Below are positions 16,480-25,079 of a stretch of 64,000 bases of DNA, in pieces (positions within the stretch are counted from its first letter, which is position 1; every line of letters starts with the position of its first letter). A program made the translations under genes and the position numbers. This DNA is from Promicromonospora sukumoe (GTDB lineage: Bacteria > Actinomycetota > Actinomycetes > Actinomycetales > Cellulomonadaceae), in assembly GCF_014137995.1 (NCBI RefSeq), contig NZ_JACGWV010000001.1, positions 2,418,001 through 2,482,000 on the forward strand. The letters are read 5' to 3'. The notes beneath the pieces are model-generated. The model searched no databases, was not told the origin of the DNA, and saw only the letters and a list, made by a program, of their open reading frames with translations.

Positions 16480-18072
16480 ATGGCTGCGGATGAGCGATCA
16501 GGTGCCTCGCGCCCCGTGGAGGAGGTCCTGGCAGATCTCGACGGACTCCTGGACGAGCTGGCCGGGAGCCTGGGGCCGGACAACGGTCACGGGCCCCTGA
16601 CCACTGCGCGTCTCGTGGCGGCGTCGGCGCACCTGCGGGTGGCGGGCACCCGGATGAACGCCGTGCGCTGGTCGATCCTGCCGCGGATCGAGGCCGCCGG
16701 TCTCTGGGCACAGACGGGTGCCCGGAGCTTCGCCGTCTGGCTGGCCCGTGCCGAGGACACCCGGACCCAGACGGCGCGGCGTGACGTCCGGACCGCCAAG
16801 GCGCTCCGCGACCATCTGCCCGCCACGCTGCTCGCGGCCCTGGCCGGCCGGGTCGGCACCGACAAGATCCGGGCCCTGGTCGACGTCGCCACCACCAGCA
16901 CCGTCCGTACCGACGCACTGGCCGCCCCCGCCGTCGACGTGGCGACCATCGAGCCCGTTGACGTCCCTGACGGTGGTGACCAGGTCGAGGAGCCAGTGTC
17001 TTCCACGCCCGTCGAGGAGATGGGCGACGGAGCGGGCGACACCGCGGCCCCCGGCGCCCCTACCTGGGAGGAGCAGCTCCTGGACTGGTCGGAGCAGAAC
17101 GGTCCCGACCGGTTCCGCGGTCTGGTGCGCTACTTCGCCCGCCACGCCGACCCGGAGGCCGACGAGCGCGGCTACACGAAGGCTCGGCAGCGCGAGTACC
17201 TCGACGTGGCGCCCACCATCGGCGGTTACCACCTCAGCGGATTCCTCACGGAGGAGCACGGGCAGACCCTGACCGCGGCGATCGGCTCGATCATGGGCGC
17301 GCCCGCCGCCGACGACGACCGCACGCCCGGCCAGCGCCGCGGCCAGGCACTCGCGGACCTCAGCAGCATCGTGCTCGACCACGGTCACACCGGCACCGGT
17401 GCGTCGGTCCGCCCGCACCTCAGCGTGACGGTCTCCCGGACAGAGCTCCAGGCCCTCGCAGCCAAGAGCACGGCAACCCGGCCCGGGAGCGGCTCGGCAC
17501 CAACCACCTGGACCAGGGCGAGGCCGCCTGCGACTGGTGTTGCCGACCCCGTTCACCCCGTTGTTCCTGGACCTGGCCTTTTCGGCGCGGTCGCAGGCAC
17601 CGACGCAGGCACTGGTGCAGGTGCCGGGTCGACCAGCACGGACGGCGTCCCCGACATCAAGCGCCCGGCGGTGTTCACCGAGACGAGCACCCCGGTCCCC
17701 GCGTCCGTGCTGCGGCGCATCGCCTGCGACAGCGAGGTCACGCGCATCGTGTTCGGGCCCGACTCGCAGATCCTGGACGTCGGGCGCAGCAAGCGGACCG
17801 TCACCGGGCAGCTGCGCAGAGCGGTCATCGCCCGCGACCAACGGTGTGTCTACGGTCAGTGCGACCAACCGCCCGCCCGCTGCGAGGTCCACCATGCCCT
17901 GCGCCACTGGGCGCACGGCGGCGAGACCTCGACCGCCAACGCGGCACTGCTCTGCTTCCACCACCACGATCTCGTCGACACACAGAACATCGCCATGCAC
18001 TACGACGACGGCTGGCACTTCACGCACCCGAACGGGCACGTCACTCCCCCGACCCGCACGGGCACCGCATGA
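16480..18072 (+). CDS. DUF222 / HNH endonuclease domain protein (13E12-repeat family)
   Basis: Residues about 20-330 form a DUF222-type domain (VEEVLADLDGLLDELAG, LPRIEAAGLWAQTGARSFAVWLA, GGYHLSGFLTEEHGQTLTAAI). The C-terminal HNH nuclease is clear: a Cys pair in CVYGQCDQP, then CEVHHALRHWAHGGETSTANAALLCFHHHDLVD. This architecture is multi-copy in actinobacteria (mycobacterial REP13E12-like proteins); its biology is unsettled. ATG at 16480 chosen; GTG 16471 is also possible. Residues about 340-400 are a low-complexity linker. A perfect DnaA box lies upstream. The following gap to 18335 shows no gene or structure I can support. Confidence 0.85.
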   Translation: MAADERSGASRPVEEVLADLDGLLDELAGSLGPDNGHGPLTTARLVAASAHLRVAGTRMNAVRWSILPRIEAAGLWAQTGARSFAVWLARAEDTRTQTARRDVRTAKALRDHLPATLLAALAGRVGTDKIRALVDVATTSTVRTDALAAPAVDVATIEPVDVPDGGDQVEEPVSSTPVEEMGDGAGDTAAPGAPTWEEQLLDWSEQNGPDRFRGLVRYFARHADPEADERGYTKARQREYLDVAPTIGGYHLSGFLTEEHGQTLTAAIGSIMGAPAADDDRTPGQRRGQALADLSSIVLDHGHTGTGASVRPHLSVTVSRTELQALAAKSTATRPGSGSAPTTWTRARPPATGVADPVHPVVPGPGLFGAVAGTDAGTGAGAGSTSTDGVPDIKRPAVFTETSTPVPASVLRRIACDSEVTRIVFGPDSQILDVGRSKRTVTGQLRRAVIARDQRCVYGQCDQPPARCEVHHALRHWAHGGETSTANAALLCFHHHDLVDTQNIAMHYDDGWHFTHPNGHVTPPTRTGTA

Positions 18073-18335
18073 CGAGACCGTGTGACGAGGGGGAATCGAC
18101 CGATGGGCGAGCAGCCGGAGCTCGCGACGAACGAGGGAAGGGCAGGGCCATGCAGACACGGCGCGACGGCGCACGCAGGTCCAAGGTCGGGCACGCCCGC
18201 CCTTGTCCACGGGCCGCCCACCGGAAACGCGACGATCTGAGCGCCACCTGCAGGAAGCACCCGGCCACTCCGGCGCACACCGCCCGTTCCGGCCTGCACC
18301 GGACTGGCCGAACAGCCCTCTACACGATCCGCCCC

Positions 18336-19205
18336 TCAGTCCCCGGCGGGGCCGAATCGCTCCGTCCGGACGCGGGCCGGGTCGTGCCCCTGGGCGACGA
18401 GCATGCGTGCGACCGCCTCGACGAACCCCGTCGGGCCGCACACGTACACCCGCGGTTCCAGCTCGGGCGGCCAGCCCCACGAGGCGACCTCGGACGACGT
18501 CAGCCGGCGCGGGCCGCGCAGCGCCGTCAGCGAGACCGCGCGGGTGTAGATCGTGCTGGCCTCGAAGCCGTCGCCGCGGGCTGCGAGCGCGTCCAGCTCG
18601 TCGGTGTAGAGCCGGTCGTCCGGCGTGCGCACGGAGTAGATCAGGCGGAACGGCGTGCGGTCCCCGGCGGCGCGGCGGGCGCGGACCATCGACATCACCG
18701 GGACCAGACCCGAGCCGCCGGCCAGGAGCAGCACGGGCGTGCCCGCGTGCCGCGCCGGGTCCCAGACGAACCAGCCGCCGATCGGCCCCCGTACCTCGAT
18801 CGCCGATCCGACCGGGAAGTCGTCGACGAGGTAGGGCGACACCTCGCCGTCCCGGACGCGCTGGACCGTGACCTCGACGCGGCCGGCGCCCGACGGCGTC
18901 GGGCCGCTCGCGATCGAGTAGGACCGCTCGGCGGTGTAACCGTCGGGGGCCGTCAGGCGCAGGTCGAGGTGCTGCCCGGCCTGGTGCCCCGGCCACGCCG
19001 CGACGTCGAGCACGAGGGTCTCGGCCGAAGGGCTCTCGGTGCGCCGTCCGACGAGCGTGGCGACCTGCCAACCCGACGGGACGGCGTAACGCTCGCCGAG
19101 CCGCGCGCCCTGCGGCTCCGCTGCGCCGGTCGCCCCGGTCAGCTCGACGACCCCCGTCGCCTCAGAGGCCTCTGGCGTGGTGGCCGATCGACGTGCCTCA
19201 GTCAC
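18336..19205 (-). CDS. Ferredoxin-NADP reductase-like flavoprotein
   Basis: The fold is of the FNR type: FAD-binding ERSYSIAS, GPIGGWFVWD, the NAD(P) loop LLLAGGSGLVPVMSMVRAR and VYVCGPTGFVEAVARML near the end. No 2Fe-2S domain is present. Its GTG start overlaps the stop of the molybdenum enzyme gene by 8 bp (GTGACTGA), so the two are co-translated, and it is probably the electron partner of that enzyme. The first 40 residues are Thr/Ala/Glu-rich and not part of the fold. Confidence 0.88.
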   Translation of the reverse strand: MTEARRSATTPEASEATGVVELTGATGAAEPQGARLGERYAVPSGWQVATLVGRRTESPSAETLVLDVAAWPGHQAGQHLDLRLTAPDGYTAERSYSIASGPTPSGAGRVEVTVQRVRDGEVSPYLVDDFPVGSAIEVRGPIGGWFVWDPARHAGTPVLLLAGGSGLVPVMSMVRARRAAGDRTPFRLIYSVRTPDDRLYTDELDALAARGDGFEASTIYTRAVSLTALRGPRRLTSSEVASWGWPPELEPRVYVCGPTGFVEAVARMLVAQGHDPARVRTERFGPAGD

Positions 19206-19860
19206 CCTGGTACCTCTGCTCGCGCCACGGGTCGCCGAGGTCGTGGTAGCCGAGCTTCTCCCAGAAGCCGGGCCGGTCCGTCGGCATGAGGGTGAGCGAG
19301 CGTACCCACTTGGCCGACTTCCAGAAGTACAGGTGCGGCACGAGCAGCCGGGCAGGGCCGCCGTGCTCGGGATGCAGCGGCTTGCCGTCGTACGTGTGCG
19401 CGATCCACGCCTTGCCGCCCAGCAGGTCGGCGACCGGGAGGTTGGTCGTGTACCCGCCGTACGAGCCGACCATCGCGAAGTCGGCGGTGGACTGGACGTC
19501 GGCGAGCAGCACGTCGAGGGAGACGCCGCGCCACCGCGTACCGAACTTGGACCAGCGCGTGACGCAGTGGATGTCGACGGTCGGCTTGTCCTGCGGGAGC
19601 GCCATCAGGTCCGCCCACGTCCAGGTCTTCGCAGCGCCGGACTCGTCGGTGACGGTGAAGCTCCACCGCGAGCTGTCGATGTTCGGCGTCGGGCCGGCCG
19701 AGAGAACCGGGAAGCCCTGCTCCTCGTACTGGCCGGGAGGGAGGGTCACGCCCTCGGGCCGAGCCCGTCCCTGGAAGCCCGGGGTGAGTGTGGCGCCGAG
19801 GCCGTGGTCGAGTCCGACGGGGTCGGGGCCGCCCGCTGCGGGCGGGGTCGTGCTGGTCAT
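19198..19860 (-). CDS. Sulfite-oxidase-like molybdopterin oxidoreductase
   Basis: The 220-residue protein is a single SUOX-fold molybdenum-cofactor domain: LPPGQYEEQGFPVLSAGPTPN, the Mo-ligand Cys99 in TVDIHCVTRWSKFG, WRGVSLDVLL, GGYTTNLPVADLLGGKAW, PEHGGPARLLVPHLYFWKSAKW and the close WREQRYQGD. It lacks the heme and dimerisation domains of eukaryotic sulfite oxidases and has no Tat signal, so it looks cytoplasmic. The overlapping flavin reductase suggests NAD(P)-linked turnover. Substrate not known. Confidence 0.9.
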   Translation of the reverse strand: MTSTTPPAAGGPDPVGLDHGLGATLTPGFQGRARPEGVTLPPGQYEEQGFPVLSAGPTPNIDSSRWSFTVTDESGAAKTWTWADLMALPQDKPTVDIHCVTRWSKFGTRWRGVSLDVLLADVQSTADFAMVGSYGGYTTNLPVADLLGGKAWIAHTYDGKPLHPEHGGPARLLVPHLYFWKSAKWVRSLTLMPTDRPGFWEKLGYHDLGDPWREQRYQGD

Positions 19861-20004
19861 GCCTCAAGGTAGTGCGACGACGGGCGCGACGTCATCCACG
19901 GACCGGGCGACATCACCCGCGAGCGCATCCGGACTCCGATTCAGACCCTGACTCGGACTTGGATTCAGACTCGGGCTCGGGCTCGGGCTCGAACACAGCC
20001 CGGC

Positions 20005-20793
20005 TTAGGCGAGCCCCTCCTCGTGCAGCGTGTCCTGGGCGATCTTGAACGCGCGGTTGGCGCTCGGCACCGAGCAGTAGATCGCCGTCTGGAGCAGCAC
20101 CTCCTTGATCTCGTCGACGCTCAGCCCGTTGCGGACGGCGGCCCGGACGTGCATCGCGAGCTCGTCCCAGTGCCCGCCCGCGACGAGTGCGGTCAGCGTG
20201 ATCATCGAGCGGCTTCGCCGGTCGAGGCCGGGGCGCGTCCAGATCTCGCCCCACGCATAGCGCGTGATGAGGTCCTGGAAGTCGGCGGTGAACGACGTCG
20301 TGCCCACGATCGCGCTGTCCACGTGCCTGTCCCCCAGCACCTGGCGGCGGACGGCGGCGCCGTCGTGCCGGCGCACGTCGTCCCCGCGCTCGGGCCTGCG
20401 GCTCAGCGGCCCGATGCTGCCGAGCGAGACCGCGCGACTCCGGGCGTCGCCGCTGTGCGGCTCGCTGCTCCCACGCGCGGACTCGCCGCTGCCCGGCGGC
20501 TCGCTCGCGTTCGACGCCGGGCCGCGGTCCGACACAGGGTCGTCACTGGCGGATGCCCCGCCGCTGTTGGTTGTCCCGCGGCTGTTGATTGTCCCGCCGC
20601 TGCTCGACGTCGCGTTGCTGGTCGACGTCACGTCGGTGTCCAGCGCCTCGCCCGCGTCCACTGTCTCGTCGCTCTCCAGCGTCGCCCGCTCCTCCAGGGC
20701 CTCGCCGCCGTTCGACGCCGGGTCGCTGTTCGACGCCGGATCGTCGCCGTCCGACGCCGCGCCACTGTTCTGGACCTCGCTGCTGTCGGTCAC
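20005..20793 (-). CDS. pcaC: 4-carboxymuconolactone decarboxylase with a long disordered N-terminus
   Basis: It decarboxylates 4-carboxymuconolactone to 3-oxoadipate enol-lactone. The catalytic domain occupies residues about 138-258: VRRQVLGDRHVD, DFQDLITRYAWGEIWTRPGLDRRSRS, ELAMHVRAAVRNGLSVDEIKEVLLQTAIYC, RAFKIAQDTL. Family members are about 130 residues; this one (262) carries about 135 residues of Ser/Gly/Asn/Asp repeats first. The GTG start overlaps the pcaD stop (GTGA). In several actinobacteria pcaD and pcaC are fused as pcaL; here the two halves meet at an overlap with an expanded linker. Confidence 0.93.
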   Translation of the reverse strand: MTDSSEVQNSGAASDGDDPASNSDPASNGGEALEERATLESDETVDAGEALDTDVTSTSNATSSSGGTINSRGTTNSGGASASDDPVSDRGPASNASEPPGSGESARGSSEPHSGDARSRAVSLGSIGPLSRRPERGDDVRRHDGAAVRRQVLGDRHVDSAIVGTTSFTADFQDLITRYAWGEIWTRPGLDRRSRSMITLTALVAGGHWDELAMHVRAAVRNGLSVDEIKEVLLQTAIYCSVPSANRAFKIAQDTLHEEGLA

Positions 20794-21770
20794 GCTGTCA
20801 CCCTTCCCATGACGAGGTCGCGCACCAGGTCGGCCACGGCCTGCGGCCGCTCGGCGGGTGCGAGATGTGCTGCGCCGTCGACCACCACGAGCCGTGCGCC
20901 GGGGACGGCGTCGGCGATCTCCTCCAGTTTCGCGGGAGGGGTGGCGGGGTCCGTGCTGCCCGCGACCGCGACGACGGGCACGGCGACCGAGCCGAGTCGG
21001 CCCCGCAGGTCGTGGGCGCCCACGGCACCACAAACGGCGGCGTAACCGAACCGGTCGGCGGTCTGCAGGCTGCCGAGCAGGCGCAGGGCCACCTGCGGTT
21101 CGCGGTCGAGGAACCCGGGCGCGAACCAGCGCCGTGCCGCCGCCTCGACCTGGGTGGGGGTCCCCGCCCGGCGTACCAGGTCGGCGCGCTCGGCCCAGCC
21201 CGACGGCTCCCCGAACCTGGTCGCCGTGCAGATCAGCGCCGCGCCCAGCACCCGGTCGGGCGCATCGAGCAGCAACCGCTGGCCGACCGCGCCGCCCACC
21301 GAGACCCCGGCGTACCAGAACGGCGCGCCGACGTCCCCGCGCCGAGCCTGCGCGCGCTCCACGACGTCGAGGACGGCACGCGCGAGGTCGGCGATGCTCA
21401 GCCCGTCGAGCTCGGCCGCGGTCGGCGTCGGCGCGGTGCCGTGGCCGGGCAGGTCCCAGCCGATCACGTCGAATTCACTCTGGGCAGCGCCTGCGTCGGC
21501 AGCATCAACACCAGCGCCGATAGCGCCAGCAGCGTCGGTAGCGCCAGCGGCTCCTGTCACCGAGAACCCAGCAGGCACACCGCCACGGGCCGGAGCCCCC
21601 TCATCCGCTGCGGCTCCTTCGACGGGCCGGACAGCACCGGCCAGCAGCTCGGCGGCTTCGCCCCACAGCGCCGATACCGATGTGCCCAGGGACGGCCCCA
21701 GCACCAGGAGCGGGCGGGTGGCGTCGCGCAGCGCGAACTCGACGGCGCCCAGCCGGGGTCGCGCGGTCAT
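20790..21770 (-). CDS. pcaD: 3-oxoadipate enol-lactonase
   Basis: An alpha/beta hydrolase that opens 3-oxoadipate enol-lactone to 3-oxoadipate. VIGWDLPGHGTAP, the nucleophile Ser157 in YAGVSVGGAVGQ, PVVAVAGSTDPATPP (acid region) and VVVDGAAHLAPAERP (His) are in family order. The enzyme is normally about 260 residues; this one has 326 because of an Ala/Gly-rich insertion at residues about 48-97. It overlaps pcaB upstream and pcaC downstream by 4 bp each. Confidence 0.92.
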   Translation of the reverse strand: MTARPRLGAVEFALRDATRPLLVLGPSLGTSVSALWGEAAELLAGAVRPVEGAAADEGAPARGGVPAGFSVTGAAGATDAAGAIGAGVDAADAGAAQSEFDVIGWDLPGHGTAPTPTAAELDGLSIADLARAVLDVVERAQARRGDVGAPFWYAGVSVGGAVGQRLLLDAPDRVLGAALICTATRFGEPSGWAERADLVRRAGTPTQVEAAARRWFAPGFLDREPQVALRLLGSLQTADRFGYAAVCGAVGAHDLRGRLGSVAVPVVAVAGSTDPATPPAKLEEIADAVPGARLVVVDGAAHLAPAERPQAVADLVRDLVMGRVTA

Positions 21771-23398
21771 GCGTCCTGCCTCGTCTGTTCGGCGTACTGG
21801 CGCAGCACCCGGTCGACGACGGCGGACGCCGCCCCGACGTCATGTGCTGGTTCGGCGTCGGACGCCGCCCCGACGTCGAGCGCAGGTCCGACGTCGGGCA
21901 CCGGTCCAGCGTCGGGCAGGCCCTCATGCAGGTTCCGGGCCACGGCTTCGGCGTCGACCTCCAGACCCTCCAGGAGCTCCGCCGCCGCGTGGGCCGACCC
22001 GACCGCGTGCCGGGCGAGCTGCTGCAGGGCGGGCCACTCGGCGTGCCACGCGCCGTCGGACCGCTCGTCGACCGCGAGCGCCGCCGCCGTGAGCAACTGC
22101 GCCGCCAGGTGCGGCGCGGCGATCGCCGAGCGCCGCACCAGCACCGACAGCACCGGGTTGCGCTTGTGCGCCATGGCCGACGACGTCCCGCGTCCCGGCG
22201 CGGCCGGCTCACGCAGCTCGTCGACACCCGGCCGGACCGCCTGCAGCACGTCGTTGGCGACCTTGCCGAGCGTCACGCAGGTCTCGGCGAGCGCCGAGGA
22301 AACCCGGACGACGGGAGTCCGCGTGACGTGCCACGGCGCCGGTCCGACCGGCAGCCCGAGCTCGGCGCCCCAGGCCTCGACGAGGTCGAACGCGGGACGC
22401 GCGGAGCCGTGACCGTCGGCGGACACGGCGCCGTCGGCGGACCTTGACCCGTCGGCGGATCCGCTCACCCCGGCTTCCTCGGACAGCCGAGCACTTTCAG
22501 ACGGCCCCGACCTCTCGGCCCACCCGACATCCTCAGGGCGTATAGCACCCCCGGACTGCTCGGCCCTCTCAGACCGCCCAGCGCCCTCAGACTGCCTAGA
22601 CCCCTCAAGCGGCCCGGCACCCTCAGACTGCCCGGCGCCACCGGATGGCTGAGTCGCGCCACTCAGCCCAGCCATATCGGACACCTCAAGCACACCGGAC
22701 AGCTCGCCGGCCGCGCCGCCGTAGGAGAGCGGGAGCGCGTCGGACACCGCGGCCAGGAACGCGCGCGCGGCGAGGATGCCCTGCAACCATCCGGCGAACC
22801 GGGCACCGAGCGTGGTGGGCACGGCCGCCTGCGCGAGCGTGCGGGCGAGGGCGGGTCGGTCGCGATGCTCGGTCGCCAGCCGGGCCGCCGCCTCAGCGGC
22901 GCGGTCCAGATCGGCGACGGCGCCGTCCGCGGCGTCGCGCAGCACGAGGACCAGCGCGGTGTCGAGCACGTCCTGCGAGGTGAGGCCCGCGTGCACGACC
23001 GGCGCGAGGCGCGGCCCCACGGCCTCCCGGAGGGCGGCCACCAGCGGGATCACCGGGTTCCCGCCGGCCGCGCCGGCGTGGGCGAGCCGGGTGGCGAGGG
23101 CCAGCGCGTCGTCGTCCGCGCCGGCGAGGCGTTCGACGACGGCGTCGATCTCGACGGCGTCGATCTCGGCAGCAGTCGCACCCGGGTCTGTGTCCGCATC
23201 CGAGTCCGGGTCCACGTCCGGGTCCGGGGCCGGGTTCGGGGCGGAGCCGGGACCCGCAGCGCGATGCCGGACGACGACCCGGACCCAGGCCGCCTCGGCA
23301 CGGAGCATGGCCCGCAGCACCGCCACGTCGTCGGTGACGGCTGTCGGAGAACCCGGAGCGAGGTCGGCGCCGGGCGTCAGGAGGCCGACGTCAGGCAT
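21767..23398 (-). CDS. pcaB: 3-carboxy-cis,cis-muconate cycloisomerase
   Basis: A fumarase/aspartase-superfamily enzyme that lactonises 3-carboxymuconate. The signature GTSSAMAHKRNPVLS is intact, with TSQDVLDTALVLVLRD and LPLSYGGAAGEL earlier. The ATG at 23398 gives 543 residues; the family usually has about 450. The excess is repeats: Asp/Pro-rich at about 55-85, a roughly 100-residue Ser/Gly/Glu/Ala block at about 232-335 (DNA about 22390-22700), and a GPVPDVGPALDVGAASDAEP stretch near the C-terminus. A longer ORF reaches 23479 but would read through pcaG repeats. Confidence 0.93.
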   Translation of the reverse strand: MPDVGLLTPGADLAPGSPTAVTDDVAVLRAMLRAEAAWVRVVVRHRAAGPGSAPNPAPDPDVDPDSDADTDPGATAAEIDAVEIDAVVERLAGADDDALALATRLAHAGAAGGNPVIPLVAALREAVGPRLAPVVHAGLTSQDVLDTALVLVLRDAADGAVADLDRAAEAAARLATEHRDRPALARTLAQAAVPTTLGARFAGWLQGILAARAFLAAVSDALPLSYGGAAGELSGVLEVSDMAGLSGATQPSGGAGQSEGAGPLEGSRQSEGAGRSERAEQSGGAIRPEDVGWAERSGPSESARLSEEAGVSGSADGSRSADGAVSADGHGSARPAFDLVEAWGAELGLPVGPAPWHVTRTPVVRVSSALAETCVTLGKVANDVLQAVRPGVDELREPAAPGRGTSSAMAHKRNPVLSVLVRRSAIAAPHLAAQLLTAAALAVDERSDGAWHAEWPALQQLARHAVGSAHAAAELLEGLEVDAEAVARNLHEGLPDAGPVPDVGPALDVGAASDAEPAHDVGAASAVVDRVLRQYAEQTRQDA

Positions 23399-24221
23399 CC
23401 GTGCCGCCCGCCGCGTCACCTGGCGTGTCACCTGCTGCGCCACCTGGCGTGTGACCTGGCGTTTCACCTGCTGTGGCAACTGGTGTGTGACCTGGCGCAG
23501 CGCGGTGTGCCGCCGAGTCGTACGTGAGGAACACGGTCTCCTCCTCGCCCTCCGGGCCGCCCTGGAGACGGATGTCGAACCGCAGCGACCCGTCGGGTTC
23601 GCGCACTGTGACCAGGGTGGCTCTTCGGCCGGGTTCCAGCGAGGCGAGCAGCGGCTCCGCGGTCAGTGGGTCGGCGGTCAGTAGGTCGGCGGCCAGCGGG
23701 TCGCCGCCTCCGGGGCCAGCCCCGTCCGGCAGACCGACACCGCTCGGTTCGGAGGCTCCCGCTGCTTCTGGTGTTCTCCCTCGTTCAGAGCCTCCCGCGG
23801 GTTCAGAGCTTCCCGCAGGTCCAGAGCCTGCCTGCACGTACGCGCGGGTGTGCAGGCGGTCCTGGAGGCCGCGGGCGAAGACCGTCACCGCGAAGAACGG
23901 CGCCCGGCCCGGTTCCGTGGCGCCCGGCGTCAGGGTGCGGAACCAGTAACCGCCCTCGCGGTCCGTCTCGGCGCGGCCCCAGCCGGTGAAGGTTCCGTCG
24001 CGCAGGAGGGAGCCGGACCTGCCGACGACGGCCCCCGCCGGGTCTGCCTGCCAGACCTCGATCATGGCGTCGGGGACGGGCGCGCCCGCGCCGTCGTACA
24101 CGGTCCCGTGCAGGCGCACCGCTCCGGGCGTCCCCGCCTCGACCAGCTCGTTGCCGCGCGCGTAGGGCAGGGCGTAGCCGAAGAACGGTCCGACGGTCTG
24201 CCCCGGTGTCGGCTCACTCAT
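23391..24221 (-). CDS. pcaG: Protocatechuate 3,4-dioxygenase alpha subunit
   Basis: Recognised by TPGQTVGPFFGYALPY at the N-terminus, IEVWQADPAGAV, GWGRAETDREGGYWFRTLTPG and FAVTVFARGLQDRLHTRAY. The alpha subunit lacks the iron ligands; it pairs with PcaH to cleave protocatechuate. Normal length is about 200; this one has 276 residues owing to a Ser/Pro/Gly insertion at about 134-185 and a C-terminal run of TPG/AAG-type repeats (DNA 23400-23510, built from CACCTGGCGTG and CACCTGCTG units). It overlaps pcaH and pcaB by 8 bp each. Confidence 0.93.
   Translation of the reverse strand: MSEPTPGQTVGPFFGYALPYARGNELVEAGTPGAVRLHGTVYDGAGAPVPDAMIEVWQADPAGAVVGRSGSLLRDGTFTGWGRAETDREGGYWFRTLTPGATEPGRAPFFAVTVFARGLQDRLHTRAYVQAGSGPAGSSEPAGGSERGRTPEAAGASEPSGVGLPDGAGPGGGDPLAADLLTADPLTAEPLLASLEPGRRATLVTVREPDGSLRFDIRLQGGPEGEEETVFLTYDSAAHRAAPGHTPVATAGETPGHTPGGAAGDTPGDAAGGTDA
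23400..23510. repeat. Degenerate minisatellite in the 3' end of pcaG
   Basis: Units of the type CACCTGGCGTGT and CACCTGCTGCGC recur about seven to eight times with drift and encode Thr-Pro-Gly and Ala-Gly turns at the PcaG C-terminus. The pcaB start codon lies at the very edge of the array. Confidence 0.75.
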
Positions 24222-25029
24222 CGCCGTCCTCCGGCTCGGTCCAGGTGCGGTGCGATCCCGACAGCACGATGTCCCACCGGTACCCGGTCGCCCACTCGTG
24301 CTCCGAGACGTCGTGGTCGTAGGTCGCGATCAGCAGCTCGCGGGCCCGAGGGTCCTGGATGGACTGGTAGATCGGGTCGAGGGCGAACAGCGGGTCGCCG
24401 GGGAAGTACATCTGTGTGACGACGCGCTGGGTGAGCTCGGTCCCGAACAGGGAGAAGTGGATGTGCGCCGGGCGCCACGCGTTGAAGTGGTTCTTCCAGG
24501 GGTAGGGACCGGGCTTGATGGTCTGGAACTGGTACCAGCCGTCGTCGTCGGTGAGCATGCGGCCGACGCCGGTGAAGTTCGGGTCGACCGGCGCCGGGTG
24601 CTGGTCACGCTTGTGGACGTAGCGGCCCGCCGCGTTGGCCTGCCAGACCTCGACGAGCTGACGTCGCACGGGCCGCCCCTGGCCGTCGACGACGCGGCCG
24701 CGCACCACGATCCGCTCACCGATCGGCTCGCCACCGTGCTGCACCGTCAGGTCGGCCTCCAGCGCGCCGATGTCCCGCTCGCCGAAGACGGGCGCGAACA
24801 GCTCGATGGTCTCCGGGTCCGCGTGGTGCAGGTCCTTGGTCGGGTGCCGCAGGAGCGAGCTGCGGTACGGCGGCCAGTCCCGGCGCGGGCCGTGCTCCCG
24901 CGGCGCGCCCTGCGCCAGGCCCTCGTCGTACGCCCGGTGCGCGGCCTCGATCTCGGCGCTGAGCTGCGCCTGGGTGTCGACGGCGGCGTCGGGCCCGGAC
25001 TTGGCGAGTGCCCTGTGTGGTTCGGTCAT
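24214..25029 (-). CDS. pcaH: Protocatechuate 3,4-dioxygenase beta subunit
   Basis: The catalytic subunit that holds the non-heme Fe(III). By family pattern its ligands should be Tyr137 (GRYVHKRDQHP), Tyr176 (KPGPYPWKNHFNAW), His189 and His191 (PAHIHFSLFG). FTGVGRMLTDDDGWYQFQTIKPG and TQMYFPGDPLFALDPI are also typical. It has 271 residues from an ATG preceded by GGGAGACAAGG. The product, 3-carboxy-cis,cis-muconate, passes to PcaB. Unlike the other pca genes here, it has no repeat insertion. Confidence 0.95.
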   Translation of the reverse strand: MTEPHRALAKSGPDAAVDTQAQLSAEIEAAHRAYDEGLAQGAPREHGPRRDWPPYRSSLLRHPTKDLHHADPETIELFAPVFGERDIGALEADLTVQHGGEPIGERIVVRGRVVDGQGRPVRRQLVEVWQANAAGRYVHKRDQHPAPVDPNFTGVGRMLTDDDGWYQFQTIKPGPYPWKNHFNAWRPAHIHFSLFGTELTQRVVTQMYFPGDPLFALDPIYQSIQDPRARELLIATYDHDVSEHEWATGYRWDIVLSGSHRTWTEPEDGDE

Positions 25030-25079
25030 CCTTGTCTCCCTCTCGACGTCCTTGTCGTGCACGGCAGCGCCCGCTCGGC

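Noticed and set aside
16480..18072. Mobile intron or transposase
   Set aside because: DUF222/HNH proteins are nuclease-like but there are no terminal repeats, target duplications or intron features at the edges.
16498..19071. An 857-codon minus-strand open frame across the HNH gene
   Set aside because: No recognisable domain; the sense HNH motif is unmistakable on the plus strand.
19870..20000. Repeat-rich frame encoding Glu-Pro and Ser-Glu runs after pcaC
   Set aside because: It lies beyond the pcaC stop, has no start signal and is probably decayed minisatellite DNA.
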